From assembly GCA_003402285.1 (NCBI GenBank), contig QFXG01000014.1:62001-126000 (forward strand): DNA of 64,000 nt. Reading direction: 5' to 3'. The notes under the pieces are model-generated. The model searched no databases and was not told the origin of the DNA. It saw nothing but the letters and a program-made list of their open reading frames with translations. This stretch comes from Candidatus Nitrotoga sp. SPKER (GTDB lineage Bacteria > Pseudomonadota > Gammaproteobacteria > Burkholderiales > Gallionellaceae). The first letter of the stretch is position 1. Each line of letters starts with the position of its first letter. Shown here in pieces: positions 18,214-28,421 of this stretch. A program made the translations under genes and the position numbers.

Positions 18214-21171
18214 GTGTTCCCCACGCTCGTGGGGATGAACCGCCTCGGCATTGCTACTTGGCAACGTATTCAAAGTGTTCCCCACGCTCGTGGGGATGAA
18301 CCGCGAGCCCACCTACAGCGATACCAGCCTGCCCAGTGTTCCCCACGCTCGTGGGGATGAACCGAGGGATACATAGGAGGCGTGAAACGCCGCCCGGTGT
18401 TCCCCACGCTCGTGGGGATGAACCGACAATCCTGTATCAAAAATAAATTCATCACCAGTGTTCCCCACGCTCGTGGGGATGAACCGGGCTACAAATTGGC
18501 GGTGAGGAAACGCAATTCGTGTTCCCCACGCTCGTGGGGATGAACCGTATGGACGAATCAGATCGCGCCACCCAACACGGTGTTCCCCACGCTCGTGGGG
18601 ATGAACCGATCCATCTTATAAGCGCGCTGGGGAAATAGGCGTGTTCCCCACGCTCGTGGGGATGAACCGCCGATTTAATTTTCCAGATTTGGTAAAGTGT
18701 TGTGTTCCCCACGCTCGTGGGGATGAACCGCCGAATCCATCGCTGGGATGGTGGATGGCGGCGTGTTCCCCACGCTCGTGGGGATGAACCGCCGGATGAA
18801 AATATACGGCTGGCTGGTGGGTTGTGTTCCCCACGCTCGTGGGGATGAACCGGGGTTCATCATGAAAGCAACATCTACACAAACGTGTTCCCCACGCTCG
18901 TGGGGATGAACCGAACACGCCCTGATACCGGGCTTTCCAGCGGTTGTGTTCCCCACGCTCGTGGGGATGAACCGGCGTGCAAAGGCTTACCTGCGACACC
19001 TGACACGTGTTCCCCACGCTCGTGGGGATGAACCGTAGATGTAATGGTCGTGTTCTTTTTTAGGGCTGTGTTCCCCACGCTCGTGGGGATGAACCGTTTA
19101 TTCCGGGTCAATCAGGCCAAAATCTGAAGTGTTCCCCACGCTCGTGGGGATGAACCGTTTTGCTTGATATCCGCTGCAAGGTTGAATTCCGTGTTCCCCA
19201 CGCTCGTGGGGATGAACCGAAATCGAACCCACCAGCCAGCCGGATATTTTCGTGTTCCCCACGCTCGTGGGGATGAACCGCTGACCGATCTAACGCGCTT
19301 AATAGATGCACAGTGTTCCCCACGCTCGTGGGGATGAACCGAACGGATGGCTGGGAACATGGCGGTGGCGGCAGTGTTCCCCACGCTCGTGGGGATGAAC
19401 CGCAGCTCATGGCAACCAGGCCTGATTACTTCAAGTGTTCCCCACGCTCGTGGGGATGAACCGCACGGATAAATAATGAACCTAAAAAACATAACGTGTT
19501 CCCCACGCTCGTGGGGATGAACCGTGTTATTTAATAACTGGCTAAGTTGCCAGCTCGTGTTCCCCACGCTCGTGGGGATGAACCGATATCCAGCGCCAAT
19601 CTACCGCGCCGGTGTCGGTGTTCCCCACGCTCGTGGGGATGAACCGGTAACTGGTTTTCTCGTGGATTTATCAACTTAGTGTTCCCCACGCTCGTGGGGA
19701 TGAACCGTGGTTGACGGAACAGATACCTGGCGTGGCGATGTGTTCCCCACGCTCGTGGGGATGAACCGTGCGAGCCTCTTGCCAAATATCTGCTTCTCGT
19801 GTGTTCCCCACGCTCGTGGGGATGAACCGATAATTCAACATTTAAACCAACTTTCGAAGCTGTGTTCCCCACGCTCGTGGGGATGAACCGACTGCCGAAG
19901 AAAAAGAATTACAGCGGCTAAAGTGTTCCCCACGCTCGTGGGGATGAACCGGAGTTTAACAGTTGGCCTATACCGCATTTGATGTGTTCCCCACGCTCGT
20001 GGGGATGAACCGAGCGCGAAATAATATTAATGAGGCTGGAAACAGTGTTCCCCACGCTCGTGGGGATGAACCGCATGCGTACCGAGCAGGAAGCATCGGT
20101 GGCGAGTGTTCCCCACGCTCGTGGGGATGAACCGTGAGGAAATTAAAGAAGCTGAAGAAATAGCAAGTGTTCCCCACGCTCGTGGGGATGAACCGAGCGC
20201 AAACGAGGCTATTACTGCCGCTGTAGCGTGTTCCCCACGCTCGTGGGGATGAACCGTGATGGATTCCCCACTTTCGCAGCCGTAATCAGTGTTCCCCACG
20301 CTCGTGGGGATGAACCGAATCCAGATGATTACCGATTGCCTGTTGCCCCGTGTTCCCCACGCTCGTGGGGATGAACCGTAAAGAATTGGGCACGTTTATA
20401 TTGTCCAGGTGTGTTCCCCACGCTCGTGGGGATGAACCGCCGGTGAAAAAATTGCATTTAAGCTGAACGATGTGTTCCCCACGCTCGTGGGGATGAACCG
20501 AATGGTATGGACTGGACGCAGGTGGATAATTTGTGTTCCCCACGCTCGTGGGGATGAACCGCCTGTCGGAACTGTTGTAATCCAATCTGACGGGTGTTCC
20601 CCACGCTCGCGGGGATGAACCGTCCCGGCTCCATACTATCCCCTCGAATCTCAAGTGTTCCCCACGCTCGTGGGGATGAACCGATATTGGCAATTATGAA
20701 ATCAAATGCTGATGCGTGTTCCCCACGCTCGTGGGGATGAACCGTAAATATATTCTTGGCGGCCCAATGCGCTGCAGTGTTCCCCACGCTCGTGGGGATG
20801 AACCTTCATCAACCATGTCATCGAATCGCTCACCGGCGTGTTCCCCACGCTCGTGGGGATGAACCGGTGGAGTTGTCCCAATACCAAGAAGTGTTAGTGT
20901 GTTCCCCACGCTCGTGGGGATGAACCGTCGCACTGCTTCCTCAATAACTGGCACTCTCCGTGTTCCCCACGCTCGTGGGGATGAACCGCCGTATTTCCAC
21001 GCAATTCAAAATTTCACGCCGTGTTCCCCACGCTCGTGGGGATGAACCGATGGAACCATTGTTCCGGCGCATGGCAATGGCGTGTTCCCCACGCTCGTGG
21101 GGATGAACCGACCAACACGCGATTTTCATTGGAGCTTCCAGCGTGTTCCCCACGCTCGTGGGGATGAACCA
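18214..21171 (+). CRISPR. Type I-E CRISPR array, 49 repeats and 48 spacers
   Basis: A 29-base repeat beginning GTGTTCCCC, with palindromic core CCCCACGCTCGTGGGG and ending ATGAACCG, recurs every 61 bases from 18214 to a last copy at 21143. I count 49 repeats and 48 spacers; 47 spacers are 32 bases and one (19158-19190) is 33. Repeats are identical except the copy at 20594 (T to C at repeat position 17), the copy at 20777 (last base T) and the terminal copy at 21143 (last base A). The core folds into a six-bp hairpin with a GCTC loop, the substrate for Cas6e. The leader and cas2 are at the left, so the newest spacers should be on the left and degenerate repeats are, as expected, at the distal end. 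No two spacers looked identical by eye. Confidence 0.98.
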
Positions 21172-21204
21172 TCCCTGCTGTCGGTTCCGGTAGACCACTA
21201 CAGA
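21172..21204 (-). other. Possible insertion-sequence end abutting the array
   Basis: Right after the terminal repeat comes a stretch ending in TAGACCACTACAGA (21191-21204). The same 14 bases occur at 27783-27796, at the outer end of a decayed IS3-like element. On the minus strand both read TGTAGTGGTCTA, starting with TG as IS3-family ends do. Here only about 30 bases could belong to such an element, so this may be a footprint of an IS that trimmed the array, or a chance match. Confidence 0.3.
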
Positions 21205-21335
21205 ACGCTTTCTCAGAAGGCGCGATAAGTACCTCCTCTGGGAGGCATTGCGCAATACCACGTTTTACGAACGAGTATGTTTACTATTTCGACAGAGCAC
21301 TTGCCCCTCAAGTTATCTAGATAATAATTTTTATA

Positions 21336-24300
21336 TCAATCAAATTTAAACACATAAAACACATCAACCGCGCTATCTAATCCGGCTTGAGTTACAACTT
21401 TAATTTTTGGCGTGAGATTGTAAGTGAGTTTTGTAATGCCTATGTTTGTGGTGGTGAGGCCACGTTCATAGCTAAGATATGCGCTTGAAGAAATGCGCTT
21501 GCCGACAGTGCCAATTTGGGTGGCGAGGGGGTTATTACTCGTGCTGCTCGTATCTTGTCTGAAGGATATTTCATCAACGCCTAATGCTCGACTTAACTGT
21601 TGTGTGAGTCCTTCGCCTGATGGTTGTCCGCCGAGAATTGACTTAGCAGCAGTGAGTAGCACTGATGTGTCTATATTGGCTGAATTGAGTGCGTGTCCAA
21701 AGACAATCCAGGAAAGTTTTTCTGCATCCGTTACATTGGGCGTGGAAACCAAGCGAATGACGGGACGACGAACCGAGCCTGAAATTTCAACGCCAGCTTC
21801 AATAGCGAGTTCATTGCGCATTGCAAGGATGCTTAATCCGGGATCATCCAAAGGGCCACTAAAATTCACGATACCGCGCTCTACAGTTAATTGTTGCCCA
21901 TAAGCCAAGTATTTGGCTTTGTCAGTCGCTATAGTGCCTGTCACCGTTAGCTTGTTTTGGTCATTTGTTTTTAGATGTAATGCACCTTTAAGCTGACCCT
22001 CAAGTCCTGCCGCGCGTACATAAAACTGTTTCCCAAGATCAATAGTCGAATCTAAATTGATATTGAATTTCTGTGTGGTTTGTGATGATCGCCCGCTTAT
22101 AACAATGTCATCAGCTAACTGTGGTCGGTTGCTTGATGGTCGTATCAAAAAACCAGCGTCTGCAGTAATGTTGCTGTTTAATGTCAGTGTCTTGCCACTG
22201 AACTGGGCTTGACCACTTCCTGAAGCAATAATCCAGTGCTGTGATTTTAGTGCAATAGGGAGATGGTCGAGTTTAATTTTTAAATGGCTATCATTGCTAA
22301 CCAAACCTATCGTGCCGGTTATATCAAGGTTGCCAGGTTTCTTTGGGATATTTACTTTCGCCAATAAGTTATCGCGGGGATTAGCTACGAAAGGTGATGT
22401 GAAGTTAAATGTATTTATGTGCAATAAGTTGCGGTCAAAATTGGCGTCAAGTCTGCCCTGCTCTAGCTGCAGTCCGTGGTCTAATAATGTAAAGGTTAAA
22501 TCTTTTCCTTGAACATTGCCTGAGAACAGAGGGTTCTTTAACGTGCCGCTTAGTTTTGCCTGTAAATCTAGCTGACCGCCACTTTTTATATTGTCACCGA
22601 GTAACGCTCCAATGCGGGAAATATCATCCATTTTGATGGCGATCTTACCTTCAAGTGCGGCGCCAGGTAAGATGGTCCAGCCCGAGTCTAATAACGTGAG
22701 AGGCAGTGCAATGCTGGCCCGGCTTGTGCCAATGTGCTTGCCTTTGGCGACTAATTCACCCGTCAGGATGCCATTATTTGCATGGCTGGTGACTTGTAAT
22801 TTTTCCAAACCCAATGGAAAGGGAAGTTCTCCGGGTAGAATCCAGTCGCCTTTTTCACGTGTAATTTGTAAGCTGCCGGTTAATTGCCTGGCCGCTTTCA
22901 CATCCCAGTCGCCGCCAAGTTCTAGCGTTCCTTGAGTTTCCTCAGTATCACTTCCATGGCGTAAAGAAATCCCGGTGAATCGACCTTGGGTATGCCATTT
23001 ATCAGGTGTCCATTGGGTGGTGTTCAATCGTATTTCACCCTTGCCAAGGGATAACTTAGTAGCGTCTAGTGTTGCATGATTTGCACTGACTTTGAGTTGG
23101 GTAGCCGCTTGCAGCTTCAGGGGTACGGCACCACTTGACGATAGTTCAGTTAACTTGCCGGCCCAATATGATGGGAAATTAATTTTATCAATTGGTAGTA
23201 ATCCACCGACAGCTTGTAAAGTTATTTTATTTTTATCATCAAGTTGTAGCTTGGCTTTAATCTCATGATCAGATTGCTGACCATCAATGGTGATGTTCAA
23301 CTGTTGCGCAAGCGTTTTATCGGACTTGCGGTAGTTGTTCGCCTGTAAATTAAGTTTAATGGCAGTATTTTGTAGATTTCCTTGCGCAATTATATGGTGT
23401 AAATAATGTCCGCCAGGTATAGAAAACTTATCGGCCGTAAGATCAAACTGTAAGACGGGTGATGTTAGAGAACCACCAAAATTACCTTGTAAGTTAAGTG
23501 CGCCGCCAAATCCAAAGCCTATTTGAGCCAACATGGGCGCTGTTATTTCTAAGTGCATACGGTCATCTGGCGCACCGATTTTGCCTTGCGCACGAAGGCG
23601 GTTTGAACCAATGAAAAGTTCAATATCCGCTTTGGCTCGGCCAATGTTGACGAAATCTATATCGCCATGGCCTGCCACTGGTTGCTTAGCAAATTGACTT
23701 TTTTCGAATTTAAAACTTAACAAACCGGCTGGCTGTGGACTGAGATTACCAGACATGGCCAGCTGCGCATTAAGATCCGATTCAGATGTTTGAATAAATT
23801 CAGCGAGATTAAAATGCTCTAACTGGCCGTTAAAATTAAACTGTTGTTGACCACCAAGGCCAAATTTACCATGTCCAGTGAGCGTTGATTGGTTGCGAGT
23901 CAGCTTGAGTTCTTGTAAATGGATCGTTGCTGCTGCATGTGTAAATTGAGCGTTCAGATTTAGTGTTTTGTCTTTAAGAACAATAATGCCTTGTTGTTTT
24001 TCTGTATTGCCACCGAGCTTGATATGACCATTAAGCCGGGCAGCTTGCAAACGCGTATCCAATGCAAGTGGATTAAGTTGTTTTATGTCTAAATTGGCTG
24101 AGCCGGAAGATAGGCCAGTGTTCCATGTAAAATTACCAGAGATTATTCCTTCGTCTAACAAATGTAACAAAAGACCGTCAAATTGTAGTGAATCCCGGGT
24201 TATTTTAAGACGCATTTTAATATCATGTACCGGCAAGCCTCCTTGATCTAAAGCCTTTGGTAATTTATTTTTAATCATTAAATTGCCGGCTAATTGCGAC

Positions 24301-25208
24301 TGCTGGTTTCCTTGTAAGTTAATGGATAGCAATAAATCAGCTTTGGGCGTTTTGGGTGAAAATTGTTGGGGATTAAATCCATCCAAAGATAAACGCAATG
24401 CGCCAATCGGAAAGGATGCAAAGGGCTGTATTAATATATCACCGTCACCATTAAGAACGTCGCCCGCTGCAGTAATGGATATCTTCAGTTGAGATAAATT
24501 GCCATTAATAGCTGCGTTGATACGGGTTTCTGATAATGACGTTTCTGCAATTTCTGTTAAGCCGACGAGCTTAGCCTTAGCGGTTAGCTTAAAGGGCTTA
24601 TTTCCTTCCAGATTAGCGGAAGCATAAAGTGATCCAAATTCTGAATTGAGACTTAAATGGGATAGGTGATGTTGCTGTCCATCACTTTCTAGCGCTGCTT
24701 TTAACTTTGATATGGTGAATTCAGCTTTCTTTGTATTTTTGGAAAATAAACTTAAAGAGTTAATTTCAATATTTTTTATTGAAATAGCAAAGGGTAGGGT
24801 AATGTGTTCAGGTAATAATAAGGGGGCTGAAGAAGGCGGCGTGAATATTTCGACTTCTCGCGCAGATAATTGCTTCACAATAAGTTGCTTTGAAAAAAAT
24901 GCCTTCGGTTGCCAGTCAAATGCAAACTCGGTAAGTTTGAATTGCTTATCTTTGCTGGTGATATGAATTGATTGAATCTTGATAGTGCTGAACGTGCCAC
25001 TTACACCAGAAAATTTATAATTTCCTAAGCTAATGGATGAAACCGTTGCAAGTAGCCATTGCAAGCCCGGCGTTGTGGTTAATACCCAGGTACCAAAGGC
25101 TGCGCCACATAATGTTGCAATAAGCGATGCAGTAACGATCCAGCGCAATATTCTGCGTTTCTTTTTTATAGTGTCTGGATTTGTAGTTATTTGTTTTGAC
25201 AAAATCAA
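21336..25208 (-). CDS. tamB: Translocation and assembly module protein TamB
   Basis: Large inner-membrane-anchored protein that spans the periplasm and, with TamA, supports outer-membrane protein insertion and phospholipid transport. The 1290-residue product has one N-terminal membrane helix (ILRWIVTASLIATLCGAAFGTWVL), a very long stretch of beta-strand repeats with AsmA/TamB character, and the C-terminal DUF490 domain (VTGTIATDKAKYLAYGQQLTVERGIVNFSGPLDDP ... SYERGLTTTNIGITKLTYNLTPKIKVVTQAG). It ends in FKFD, a beta-strand tail. The start is a TTG at 25208 overlapping the tamA stop (TTGA); no better start with a binding site is visible. Translationally coupled to tamA. Confidence 0.93.
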   Translation of the reverse strand: MILSKQITTNPDTIKKKRRILRWIVTASLIATLCGAAFGTWVLTTTPGLQWLLATVSSISLGNYKFSGVSGTFSTIKIQSIHITSKDKQFKLTEFAFDWQPKAFFSKQLIVKQLSAREVEIFTPPSSAPLLLPEHITLPFAISIKNIEINSLSLFSKNTKKAEFTISKLKAALESDGQQHHLSHLSLNSEFGSLYASANLEGNKPFKLTAKAKLVGLTEIAETSLSETRINAAINGNLSQLKISITAAGDVLNGDGDILIQPFASFPIGALRLSLDGFNPQQFSPKTPKADLLLSINLQGNQQSQLAGNLMIKNKLPKALDQGGLPVHDIKMRLKITRDSLQFDGLLLHLLDEGIISGNFTWNTGLSSGSANLDIKQLNPLALDTRLQAARLNGHIKLGGNTEKQQGIIVLKDKTLNLNAQFTHAAATIHLQELKLTRNQSTLTGHGKFGLGGQQQFNFNGQLEHFNLAEFIQTSESDLNAQLAMSGNLSPQPAGLLSFKFEKSQFAKQPVAGHGDIDFVNIGRAKADIELFIGSNRLRAQGKIGAPDDRMHLEITAPMLAQIGFGFGGALNLQGNFGGSLTSPVLQFDLTADKFSIPGGHYLHHIIAQGNLQNTAIKLNLQANNYRKSDKTLAQQLNITIDGQQSDHEIKAKLQLDDKNKITLQAVGGLLPIDKINFPSYWAGKLTELSSSGAVPLKLQAATQLKVSANHATLDATKLSLGKGEIRLNTTQWTPDKWHTQGRFTGISLRHGSDTEETQGTLELGGDWDVKAARQLTGSLQITREKGDWILPGELPFPLGLEKLQVTSHANNGILTGELVAKGKHIGTSRASIALPLTLLDSGWTILPGAALEGKIAIKMDDISRIGALLGDNIKSGGQLDLQAKLSGTLKNPLFSGNVQGKDLTFTLLDHGLQLEQGRLDANFDRNLLHINTFNFTSPFVANPRDNLLAKVNIPKKPGNLDITGTIGLVSNDSHLKIKLDHLPIALKSQHWIIASGSGQAQFSGKTLTLNSNITADAGFLIRPSSNRPQLADDIVISGRSSQTTQKFNINLDSTIDLGKQFYVRAAGLEGQLKGALHLKTNDQNKLTVTGTIATDKAKYLAYGQQLTVERGIVNFSGPLDDPGLSILAMRNELAIEAGVEISGSVRRPVIRLVSTPNVTDAEKLSWIVFGHALNSANIDTSVLLTAAKSILGGQPSGEGLTQQLSRALGVDEISFRQDTSSTSNNPLATQIGTVGKRISSSAYLSYERGLTTTNIGITKLTYNLTPKIKVVTQAGLDSAVDVFYVFKFD

Positions 25209-26998
25209 AAAGTAACGGCTATAGAAAAATGAAGTCGAAACAAGCCTGTTTTATGTCCACGAGCTAAATCCAGTGCCAATGGACCAGCCGGGCTACGCCA
25301 GCGTAAGCCCGCGCCATACCCAACTGCAGGATTAAATTTTTTCCAACTATCCGCAGCGTTACCAATATCGGTAAATACCGCACCACCCCATTTGTCCAGT
25401 AGCCAGTGAGTGTATTCAATGGTGCCGGTTGCCATTGTGCGTCCACCCACGATAGCATTTCCTTCATGGACGCCTAAACTCAGGAAATCATAACCACGTA
25501 CAGAATTAATTCCTCCTGCCCGAAATAAATATTCCTGTGGGATACCAAAACGTGATTCAGCCACTGTAAAACCTGCTTCGCCACGTATGAATAGCACATC
25601 ACGTTTGCCAATAGGCCACCAGAACTGTTGGCGTGCGTATGTGCGTAAAAAAGTTTGGTCAGACAAAACCTGTTGACTGGCACCACCAATGCGTATTTCT
25701 GAAATACTACCTTGTCGAATATTGAGTGGATCGTCGACTTTATTTTTGCGCCACTGCCAATCTATGACAAGTGCTTCGTTGTTTTCCCTGATACCACTAG
25801 AAGGTATTCTTTTTTCTCGTTGCCAACTTAAACCTAGTTGACGTTGAACAGTTTTGGTTACATACCTTCTTGTAAAGTTGGTACTCTGGTTGATAGTTTC
25901 CAGCCCCTCAATATCTGTTAGTTGCAGGCGTGAGCCTAAAGAGTATTGGATGTGGTCTTGGTTTGGCAAAGTGTCAATACCCGCAAATAAAGTTTGCTGC
26001 TTTTGTTCTAAACGCAATGTGGAGTTGAGATTTAAAGAGCGATCAAGAAAATTATAGTTTTGAAAGTTGATCTCACCTCGACCACCATTGTTTGAGCTGT
26101 ATCCCGCACCCAATGCTATGCTTTTTGATTTTTTTTCAGTCAGCTGGACGAGTATAGGCGCAGCTTTGTGCAATGATCTGTCAGGGTTAATACTCACAGA
26201 GACCGAGCTAAAATTAGGCACTTTTTGTAGGGAATCTTGAAATGAAAAAAGTAATTCTCTGCGATAAGGATCGCCAGGTTTAAAGGGTAAAAAATTCTCA
26301 ATTTTGGTATCTTGATAACGCTCCAGACCAGTAACGATTAATTCCCCAAAGTAAAAGGCTGGTCCAGAATCAACAACAACGATAAGTTTTGCCTGTTTAT
26401 TTTTGCGGTCTACAAAAGCTTTACTATCTATGATCTCTGCTGAAGCATAATCTTTATGCTTAATGTCTGACAATAACTTGGCCTTAGCTTCTTCCCAATC
26501 GTGGGAACGAAAAGGTTTGCCTGTTTTTAATGACCATGCCTCACGTAACTGTTGTATCCGCTTTTGTTGTGCATTTGTATTGGCCGTGAGTTCGCCCCTG
26601 AACTCAATGGTTACTTCGCTGACGAGTGTGCGTGGCCCAGGTTGAACAACAATCTCGAAGTCTTCAGACAATTTACGGGTTAGTGTCACTGTAGGCGAGA
26701 AATAGCCCTCAGTAGCTAATAATTGACTGATCTCACGTTTAGCTCGGCGTAAAAAAACATGTTTTGATGTTTCATCAACGAGTGGGGCATCGGGTAGTTC
26801 AAAATGTTCCTGTAGCAAGGCATTAATTGAATTTGGCGCGGACAGTGTTACGTTGGATAAGTTCTTTTTGTTAAATAACGGTTGTGTTATTTGTTTAAGG
26901 AATGATTGCGCTGATGCAGGCTGACTAGCAAATGTAATAGTCAGGAGTAACAGTAGAGACCAGCGATCAAATAGAAAATTACTAATAAATTTTGCCAC
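25205..26998 (-). CDS. tamA: Outer-membrane assembly factor TamA
   Basis: Omp85-family barrel that works with TamB. The 597-residue protein has a signal peptide (SLLLLLTITFASQPASAQ), about three POTRA modules (for example SEVTIEFRGELTANTNAQ and FGELIVTGLERYQDTKIENFLPFKPGDPYRRELL) and a C-terminal 16-strand barrel with FIRGEAGFTVAESRFGIPQEYLFRAGGINSVRGYDFLSLG, which includes the loop 6 VRGYDF motif, ending in RLHFSIAVTF with a terminal aromatic. It starts with a GTG at 26998 and shares a four-base TTGA overlap with tamB. Confidence 0.93.
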   Translation of the reverse strand: MAKFISNFLFDRWSLLLLLTITFASQPASAQSFLKQITQPLFNKKNLSNVTLSAPNSINALLQEHFELPDAPLVDETSKHVFLRRAKREISQLLATEGYFSPTVTLTRKLSEDFEIVVQPGPRTLVSEVTIEFRGELTANTNAQQKRIQQLREAWSLKTGKPFRSHDWEEAKAKLLSDIKHKDYASAEIIDSKAFVDRKNKQAKLIVVVDSGPAFYFGELIVTGLERYQDTKIENFLPFKPGDPYRRELLFSFQDSLQKVPNFSSVSVSINPDRSLHKAAPILVQLTEKKSKSIALGAGYSSNNGGRGEINFQNYNFLDRSLNLNSTLRLEQKQQTLFAGIDTLPNQDHIQYSLGSRLQLTDIEGLETINQSTNFTRRYVTKTVQRQLGLSWQREKRIPSSGIRENNEALVIDWQWRKNKVDDPLNIRQGSISEIRIGGASQQVLSDQTFLRTYARQQFWWPIGKRDVLFIRGEAGFTVAESRFGIPQEYLFRAGGINSVRGYDFLSLGVHEGNAIVGGRTMATGTIEYTHWLLDKWGGAVFTDIGNAADSWKKFNPAVGYGAGLRWRSPAGPLALDLARGHKTGLFRLHFSIAVTF

Positions 26999-27406
26999 AG
27001 GTATCCATAGACAATTATTGCTCTAAATTTAATGCACGCCAGGAAGGGAGACTTCAAGTGCAAAGTGACATAGCCAATCGACAGCATTTGATAGCAAGAA
27101 ATGTGAGCGATTGCACAATACGATAATAGTCTGAGGGATATCTGCGGTGAAACACATCTTTAGAAATCGTCTTAACTATATCAGCTATTTACCCCTTCAC
27201 AGAATCTTGAATAGTGCGAATTAGCCAGAGGAATACTTTCTATAAGCATTTGAACGTCTTCATCAGCTTGTTTCTTAATGATCATTTCATCTTGATTCCA
27301 TGAACACTAATTTGCTTAAGGAAAATTTCTAATGGATACCATTAGGCACCCCGTTGATTTTATTGGATTCGCGCTTTCAATGGATAATCCTGAATTAATA
27401 TAAGTT
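26999..27406. other. Intergenic region upstream of tamA, no gene seen
   Basis: About 400 bases separate tamA from the IS remnant. I find no coding frame, no orfB-like transposase sequence and no missing 3-prime part of the methyltransferase. There is a small inverted repeat CTAATGG-ATA-CCATTAG near 27330. The tamA promoter must lie within or near this region. Confidence 0.4.
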
Positions 27407-27794
<388 letters not shown>

Positions 27795-28421
27795 GACATT
27801 GGAACGAGACGCCAGGGACCCCTGGGATCATTGTTTGGCTTTCTATACGCTGAACGTGTTTTGCATCTGGTTCAATCCGGTTTCGTACCACCTTGAAGTG
27901 TTCCGCATCTATGGCGTAGCAAATCACATAGTCGTGAACGTCTCCGATTGCAGAGTTGTTATCACGCGAGTATCGTTTTTGCCAAACGTTTTGTGCGACG
28001 AATGACTTTAGACCAAAAACCTCGTCTAGTAAGACTCTCAGGTATGGCATTTCCCTATCATCAATCGTGATTCACAGCGAACCATCTTCCGACAGCAACC
28101 GCCGAATAATTTCCAACCTGTCGCGCATTAGCGACAGCCAGATCGAATGCTCTACCCCGTCGTCATAATGCGTGAACGCGCTGCCGGTGTTGTACGGCGG
28201 ATCAATAAACACGCACTTCACTTTCCCCGCAAACTCCGCCTCCAAAGCCTTCAACGCCAGCAAGTTGGCTCTGAAGATGAGTGGGGTGTCGAAAATATCG
28301 TTCTCTGTCATTCGAGGCTTCGCGTGATAACTCTTTCCCGTGTTTTCCAGCAAAACGCACGGCTCTGACCTAGCCGAGTATTCTTGCCGATCCAGGTGAG
28401 CGCTAGGTTTTGTCGCTTCAT
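27795..28421 (-). pseudogene. Type III-like adenine-specific DNA methyltransferase (Mod), broken and truncated
   Basis: Homology runs from the ATG at 28421 (MKRQNLALTWIGKNTRLG), which overlaps the herA stop as ATGA, through the catalytic motif VKCVFIDPPYNTGSAF and WLSLMRDRLEIIRRLLSEDGSL to QKRYSRDNNSAIGDVHDYVI and a last piece RKPNNDPRGPWRLVPM. Lesions seen: a one-base frameshift near 28360-28380; an in-frame TGA at 28072-28074 where relatives have Trp (SEDGSL-stop-ITIDDRE); a frameshift near 27845-27855; and truncation by an IS end at 27794. Beta-class enzymes carry the target-recognition region and the SAM-binding FxGxG after DPPY, so both are lost here. It cannot make an active methylase. 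It was originally the fourth gene of the DUF2130-SIR2-HerA operon. Confidence 0.85.

Noticed and set aside
18109-21261. Many overlapping minus-strand frames of 60-150 codons across the CRISPR array
   Set aside because: They are repeat translations in three frames (the recurring peptides [15 protein letters not shown] and FIPTSVGNT), created by a 61-base period that shifts frame each unit; no coding meaning.
21313-21324. 12-base palindrome TTATCTAGATAA after tamB as a terminator
   Set aside because: AT-rich, no loop and no following uridine tract; too weak to call.
28354-28421. Intact start of the methylase frame as a separate short protein
   Set aside because: The frame opens correctly but leaves the homologous frame within about 20 codons because of a missing base; it is the 5-prime piece of the pseudogene.
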